DNA from: an uncultured Rubrobacteraceae bacterium
GTDB lineage: Bacteria; Actinomycetota; Rubrobacteria; Rubrobacterales; Rubrobacteraceae
DNA length: 7,476 nt
Assembly: GCA_902806105.1 (NCBI GenBank)
Contig: CADCVI010000146.1
Coordinates: forward strand, 1-7,476
Reading direction: 5' to 3'
A program made the translations under genes and the position numbers. The notes beneath the pieces were generated by a model that was given only the letters and a program-made list of their open reading frames with translations, was not told where the DNA came from and did not search any database. This document shows, one piece after another, positions 6,863 to 7,476 of this stretch. The stretch's first letter is position 1; each line of letters opens with the position of its first letter.

Positions 6863-7435
6863 ATGGATTTTCTGGGCAACTTGATGGGTGGCGGCGACGA
6901 TCGTCGTCGGGATGAGTACCGCGATTTCGCGAACCGCTACGACGATGGAGCGCCGTACGATCGGATCTCCGACGAGGAGGCGATGAACCGCTACCGCGAG
7001 GTCGCCCCGAACCTCTCCGAGGACGAGTACCGCGAGTCGGCCCGGGAGGCGTTCTCCCGGATGTCGCCCGAGGAGCGCATGCAGTTCGGCCAGCAGTTCA
7101 GGGGCCACGCCCACGAACAGGGCTACGGCGACTTTATCGACCGGGACCACGACGGCCAGGACGACCGTTTCCAGGACCCCGACTACCTCGCCGGCATGAC
7201 GGGCCGGATGCACAGCCGTGAGCCGGACATGCTGGGCAACCTCATGGGCGGCATGATGGGCGGCGGCGGCAACATGATGGGCGGCGGTGGTATGGGCGGC
7301 ATGCTCGGCGGCCTTATGGGTGGCGGCGGCGGAGGCGGCATGATGGGCGGCGGCGGAGGCATGGGCGGCAACCCCATGGCGAAGGCAGCCATGGCCGGTA
7401 TCGCCGCGATGGCCGTCAAGCGCATGATGAGGTAG
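6863..7435 (+). CDS. Conserved hypothetical acidic protein with Gly/Met-rich C-terminal tail
   Basis: I do not recognise a function. The 190-residue product (192 if begun at ATG 6857) has three parts. Residues 1-12 form a short Gly/Met segment, MDFLGNLMGGGD. Residues 13-80 are charged and predicted helical, containing SDEEAMNRYREVAPNL and MSPEERMQFGQQFR; similar small proteins occur, from memory, in Deinococcus and Chloroflexi. Residues 93-105 read DRDHDGQDDRFQD, which resembles a DxDxDG calcium-binding loop, although the last ligand position is imperfect. The tail from residue 123 is Gly- and Met-rich with 17 methionines in 68 residues, ending in a short Ala-rich helix and KRMMR. There is no signal peptide, no obvious membrane span and no cysteine. 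LGNLMGG occurs twice, at residues 4-10 and 124-130. Being divergent from the propeller gene, it may share a control region with it. No terminator is visible in the 41 bases after the stop. Confidence 0.85.
   Translation: MDFLGNLMGGGDDRRRDEYRDFANRYDDGAPYDRISDEEAMNRYREVAPNLSEDEYRESAREAFSRMSPEERMQFGQQFRGHAHEQGYGDFIDRDHDGQDDRFQDPDYLAGMTGRMHSREPDMLGNLMGGMMGGGGNMMGGGGMGGMLGGLMGGGGGGGMMGGGGGMGGNPMAKAAMAGIAAMAVKRMMR
7247..7369 (+). repeat. Imperfect GGC/ATG low-complexity repeats encoding Gly/Met runs
   Basis: Units such as ATGATGGGCGGCGGCGGC recur with varying numbers of Gly codons and are mostly multiples of three bases. They encode runs such as MMGGGG, NMMGGGG and MMGGGGG. Arrays of this kind can change length by slippage without breaking the frame. 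The repeats also create a spurious proline-rich frame on the other strand. Confidence 0.7.
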
Positions 7436-7476
7436 CCAGCCGGAACTACCGCTGTCTGGGCCGGTGCCACAGTGCA

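Noticed and set aside
7247..7369. Possible CRISPR-like or regulatory tandem array
   Set aside because: The units are irregular, in frame, and have no unique spacers; they are coding low-complexity sequence.
7183..7470. Proline-rich minus-strand frame opposite the Gly/Met-rich tail
   Set aside because: GGC and ATG codons read backwards give Pro and Ile/Met runs; it is a by-product of the repeats.

Overview
The window is GC-rich actinobacterial chromosome. Base composition, codon use, the protein families present and a sortase-type C-terminus all suggest a Gram-positive, Rubrobacter-like organism. This assignment rests on family resemblance alone, since there is no rRNA or marker gene to settle it. 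I see no mobile element, tRNA, rRNA or CRISPR array. No stretch longer than about 190 bases lacks a gene.

Layout from left to right: (1) a minus-strand lipoprotein gene that runs off the left edge, with a disputed start; (2) minus-strand purU, formyltetrahydrofolate deformylase; (3) a divergent spacer with a promoter and palindrome facing purU and a second palindrome facing the next gene; (4) a plus-strand amylosucrase gene; (5) a plus-strand M32 carboxypeptidase gene starting 41 bases later, which appears to have its own, possibly leaderless, promoter; (6) a perfect 16-bp hairpin terminator between convergent genes; (7) a minus-strand secreted six-bladed propeller protein with a C-terminal MPQTG cell-wall sorting signal; (8) a divergent spacer with a TATAAA -10 box; (9) a plus-strand small acidic protein ending in a glycine/methionine-rich tail.

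The genes do not form one pathway. PurU supplies formate and recycles tetrahydrofolate for purine synthesis. Amylosucrase turns sucrose into an alpha-1,4-glucan and fructose. The M32 enzyme trims peptides in the cytoplasm. The lipoprotein and the propeller are envelope proteins. The region looks like ordinary housekeeping and envelope genes, each with its own control. The points most worth checking are the apparent one-base frameshift or TTG start of the lipoprotein, the wall-anchored propeller, and the Gly/Met-rich protein with a calcium-loop-like motif.
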